A DNA stretch of 64,000 nucleotides from Bacillota bacterium (GTDB taxonomy: Bacteria > Bacillota > Clostridia > Acetivibrionales > DTU013), in NCBI GenBank assembly GCA_023426125.1, contig JAFABI010000012.1:1-64000 (forward strand). The letters are read 5' to 3'. Below, one piece after another: positions 62,693 through 64,000 of the stretch (positions within the stretch are counted from its first letter, which is position 1; every line of letters starts with the position of its first letter). The notes beneath the pieces were generated by a model, which made no database searches, had not been told where the DNA came from, and saw nothing but the letters and a program-made list of their open reading frames with translations. Position numbers and translations under genes: made by a program.

Positions 62693-64000
62693 TTATTTCT
62701 TCCCATACATAGGTCCGAAGTTCTCGCATGCCCTATAGTCCGCGCCTTCCTTGTCATTTGTCCCGAAAGCGCTCCAGGCGCTCGGCCTGAAAATCCTGTC
62801 TTCGCCTATGTTATGCATGCATACGGGTATCCTCAGCATGGACGCCATGGTTATGAGTTCAGCCCCGATATGTCCATAGCTGAATGCGCCATGGTTCGCC
62901 CCCCAGTTTGCCATTACCGAATATACATCCGTAAAAGCGCCTTTTCCCGTAAGTACCGGTGCAAACCAGGTAGTCGGCCAGGTGGGGTCTGTGCGGTTGT
63001 CAAGGGTGCTGCTGACGTCTTCAGGCAGCTCCACCGAATACCCTTCGGCAATTTGCAGTACTGGCCCTAGGCCTTTTATGAGGTTTATCCTCGACATGGT
63101 GACGGGCATGCCGCCTACCGTCATAAAATCCGATGAATAACCGCCCCCCCGGAAGTAGCCGACATTCGCCGGTCTCCATGAAGTAGCGTCAAGGCATTTG
63201 CCGGCTTCCTCGGGAGTTATATCCCAGTAGGGCTTCATGGCAGGCTTGCCGTCGACGGTCTGCTGGCCGCAGCCATCCAGGGCCGCCGCACCGGAATTTA
63301 CAAGGTGAATGATCCCATCCTTTGCAAGGCCGGTAAGTTCCTTTCCTGTCACCCTTTTCACCGCTTCCGGGCTCCAGTAGGTCCTGACGTCTGCAAACAC
63401 CTGGGCGGTATTGGTCAAAAGATGCCCAAAAAGCATGGCCGCCCCGTTCAGGCTGTCATTCTCCGTTGCAACCACAAAGGCCTCCCGGATCCCATTCCAG
63501 TCAAAGGAGGAATTCAGGATTGCTTCCATAAAGTCGCCATTGGGGAAGTGGTCCGTCCACTGCCTTTGTCCCTGGAAGCCCGACGCAATGGCATTATGGC
63601 CGTTGGCTTCCTCCTCGAAGCCCATCTCTGCAAGCCTGGGGTTTCCGATCATAAGATCCCTTGCAATCAAGGCCATCTTGACTACGGTTTTCCAGTCTTC
63701 ATCCTTCTGCTTCCTGGAGCGCTGCTCCTCCGGGGTATTGTTGTCGGTGCCTTCCTTGCAGTTTTCCTTTACCCATTTCAATGCTTTTGTGAATTCTTCC
63801 TTGTCATAAATGCCTTCGTCCATCCTTCTGATAAACTCGGACATATCAACGTATTCGTTCCGCATGCCCAGATAATTCTGGAAAAAGCCGTCGTTGACGA
63901 TGGATCCTGCAATTCCCATTGAAACGGAGCCCATGGACAGATAGGACTTGCCCTTCATTTCCGCGACGGCAATACCGGCTTGGGCAAAAAGGAGAAGCTT
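62693..64000 (-). CDS. fucI: L-fucose isomerase, C-terminal part (cut by window edge)
   Basis: About 435 residues are visible; the frame continues through AVAEMKGKSYLS to the right edge, so the N-terminal ~155 residues of this ~590-residue enzyme are outside. Seen: EMKGKSYLSMGSVSMGIAGS with the catalytic-type Glu, FQGQRQWTDHFPNGDF, GHLLTNTAQVFADVRTYWSP, and the late NWGANHGAFSYGHIG region. Isomerises L-fucose (or D-arabinose) to L-fuculose. No fuculokinase or aldolase is in view. Confidence 0.93.
   Translation of the reverse strand, partial: KLLLFAQAGIAVAEMKGKSYLSMGSVSMGIAGSIVNDGFFQNYLGMRNEYVDMSEFIRRMDEGIYDKEEFTKALKWVKENCKEGTDNNTPEEQRSRKQKDEDWKTVVKMALIARDLMIGNPRLAEMGFEEEANGHNAIASGFQGQRQWTDHFPNGDFMEAILNSSFDWNGIREAFVVATENDSLNGAAMLFGHLLTNTAQVFADVRTYWSPEAVKRVTGKELTGLAKDGIIHLVNSGAAALDGCGQQTVDGKPAMKPYWDITPEEAGKCLDATSWRPANVGYFRGGGYSSDFMTVGGMPVTMSRINLIKGLGPVLQIAEGYSVELPEDVSSTLDNRTDPTWPTTWFAPVLTGKGAFTDVYSVMANWGANHGAFSYGHIGAELITMASMLRIPVCMHNIGEDRIFRPSAWSAFGTNDKEGADYRACENFGPMYGKK

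Overview
The window looks like chromosome from an anaerobic, spore-forming, plant- or glycan-degrading member of the Clostridia (Bacillota). The supporting signs are AGGAGG-type ribosome binding sites before nearly every gene, the sporulation-linked PrkA-YhbH-SpoVR triad, a YtaF-like protein, two Lpl/Mal-type sugar ABC importers with YesM/YesN- and AraC-type regulators, xylose and fucose genes, and an S-layer (SLH) protein. Base composition is intermediate by eye, with AT-rich intergenic pockets. No rRNA, tRNA, CRISPR or phage genes were recognised. 

Layout. 1-9.7 kb is a decaying surface/competition zone: a remnant of an RHS polymorphic toxin carrying at least six inactivating lesions and ending in a toxin tip that resembles polymorphic toxin type 17, an intact small gene in the immunity position, and an SLH protein with five ~115-residue modules that has lost its 5' end. 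9.8-15.7 kb is a minus-strand operon (DegT-type aminotransferase, Gfo/Idh/MocA dehydrogenase, SIS isomerase, ROK-type kinase, PIG-L deacetylase), read here as an uncharacterised amino-sugar pathway. 16.0-28.7 kb holds a DUF4855-like protein, two QueG-like ferredoxin-type proteins, an Lpl-type importer with its YesM/YesN two-component system, a GntR/UTRA regulator and RidA. 29.2-35.6 kb holds YjbQ, a MacA/MacB-like export operon with its own two-component system, and YtaF. 36.1-40.4 kb is xylA-xylR-xylB. 40.7-46.4 kb is a second sugar importer with a GHL10-like glycosidase and an AraC regulator. 46.7-51.5 kb is the SpoVR/YhbH/PrkA operon. 51.8-54.4 kb is a URO-D-like protein, a divergent AraC regulator and a cupin. 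54.6-61.9 kb is a chemotaxis operon (cheY-cheW-mcp-cheR-cheA-cheD-cheB) without flagellar genes. The window ends inside fucI. 

Intergenic DNA is rich in repeats. I found (i) a GC-rich palindromic composite repeat near seven loci, (ii) a long-hairpin family of ~80-100 bp in three copies, (iii) a perfect-period 106-bp tandem duplication, (iv) a ~194-bp element with 14-bp inverted ends, (v) a 392-bp element with perfect 26-bp inverted ends around a GC-richer structured core, and (vi) a short GCG-rich motif in about four places. These, plus the broken RHS and S-layer genes, are the least explained parts of the window. How the genes may cooperate: the importers and kinases/isomerases feed plant-derived sugars (xylose, fucose, oligosaccharides) into central metabolism under dedicated local regulators, while the surface-toxin locus appears to be dying.
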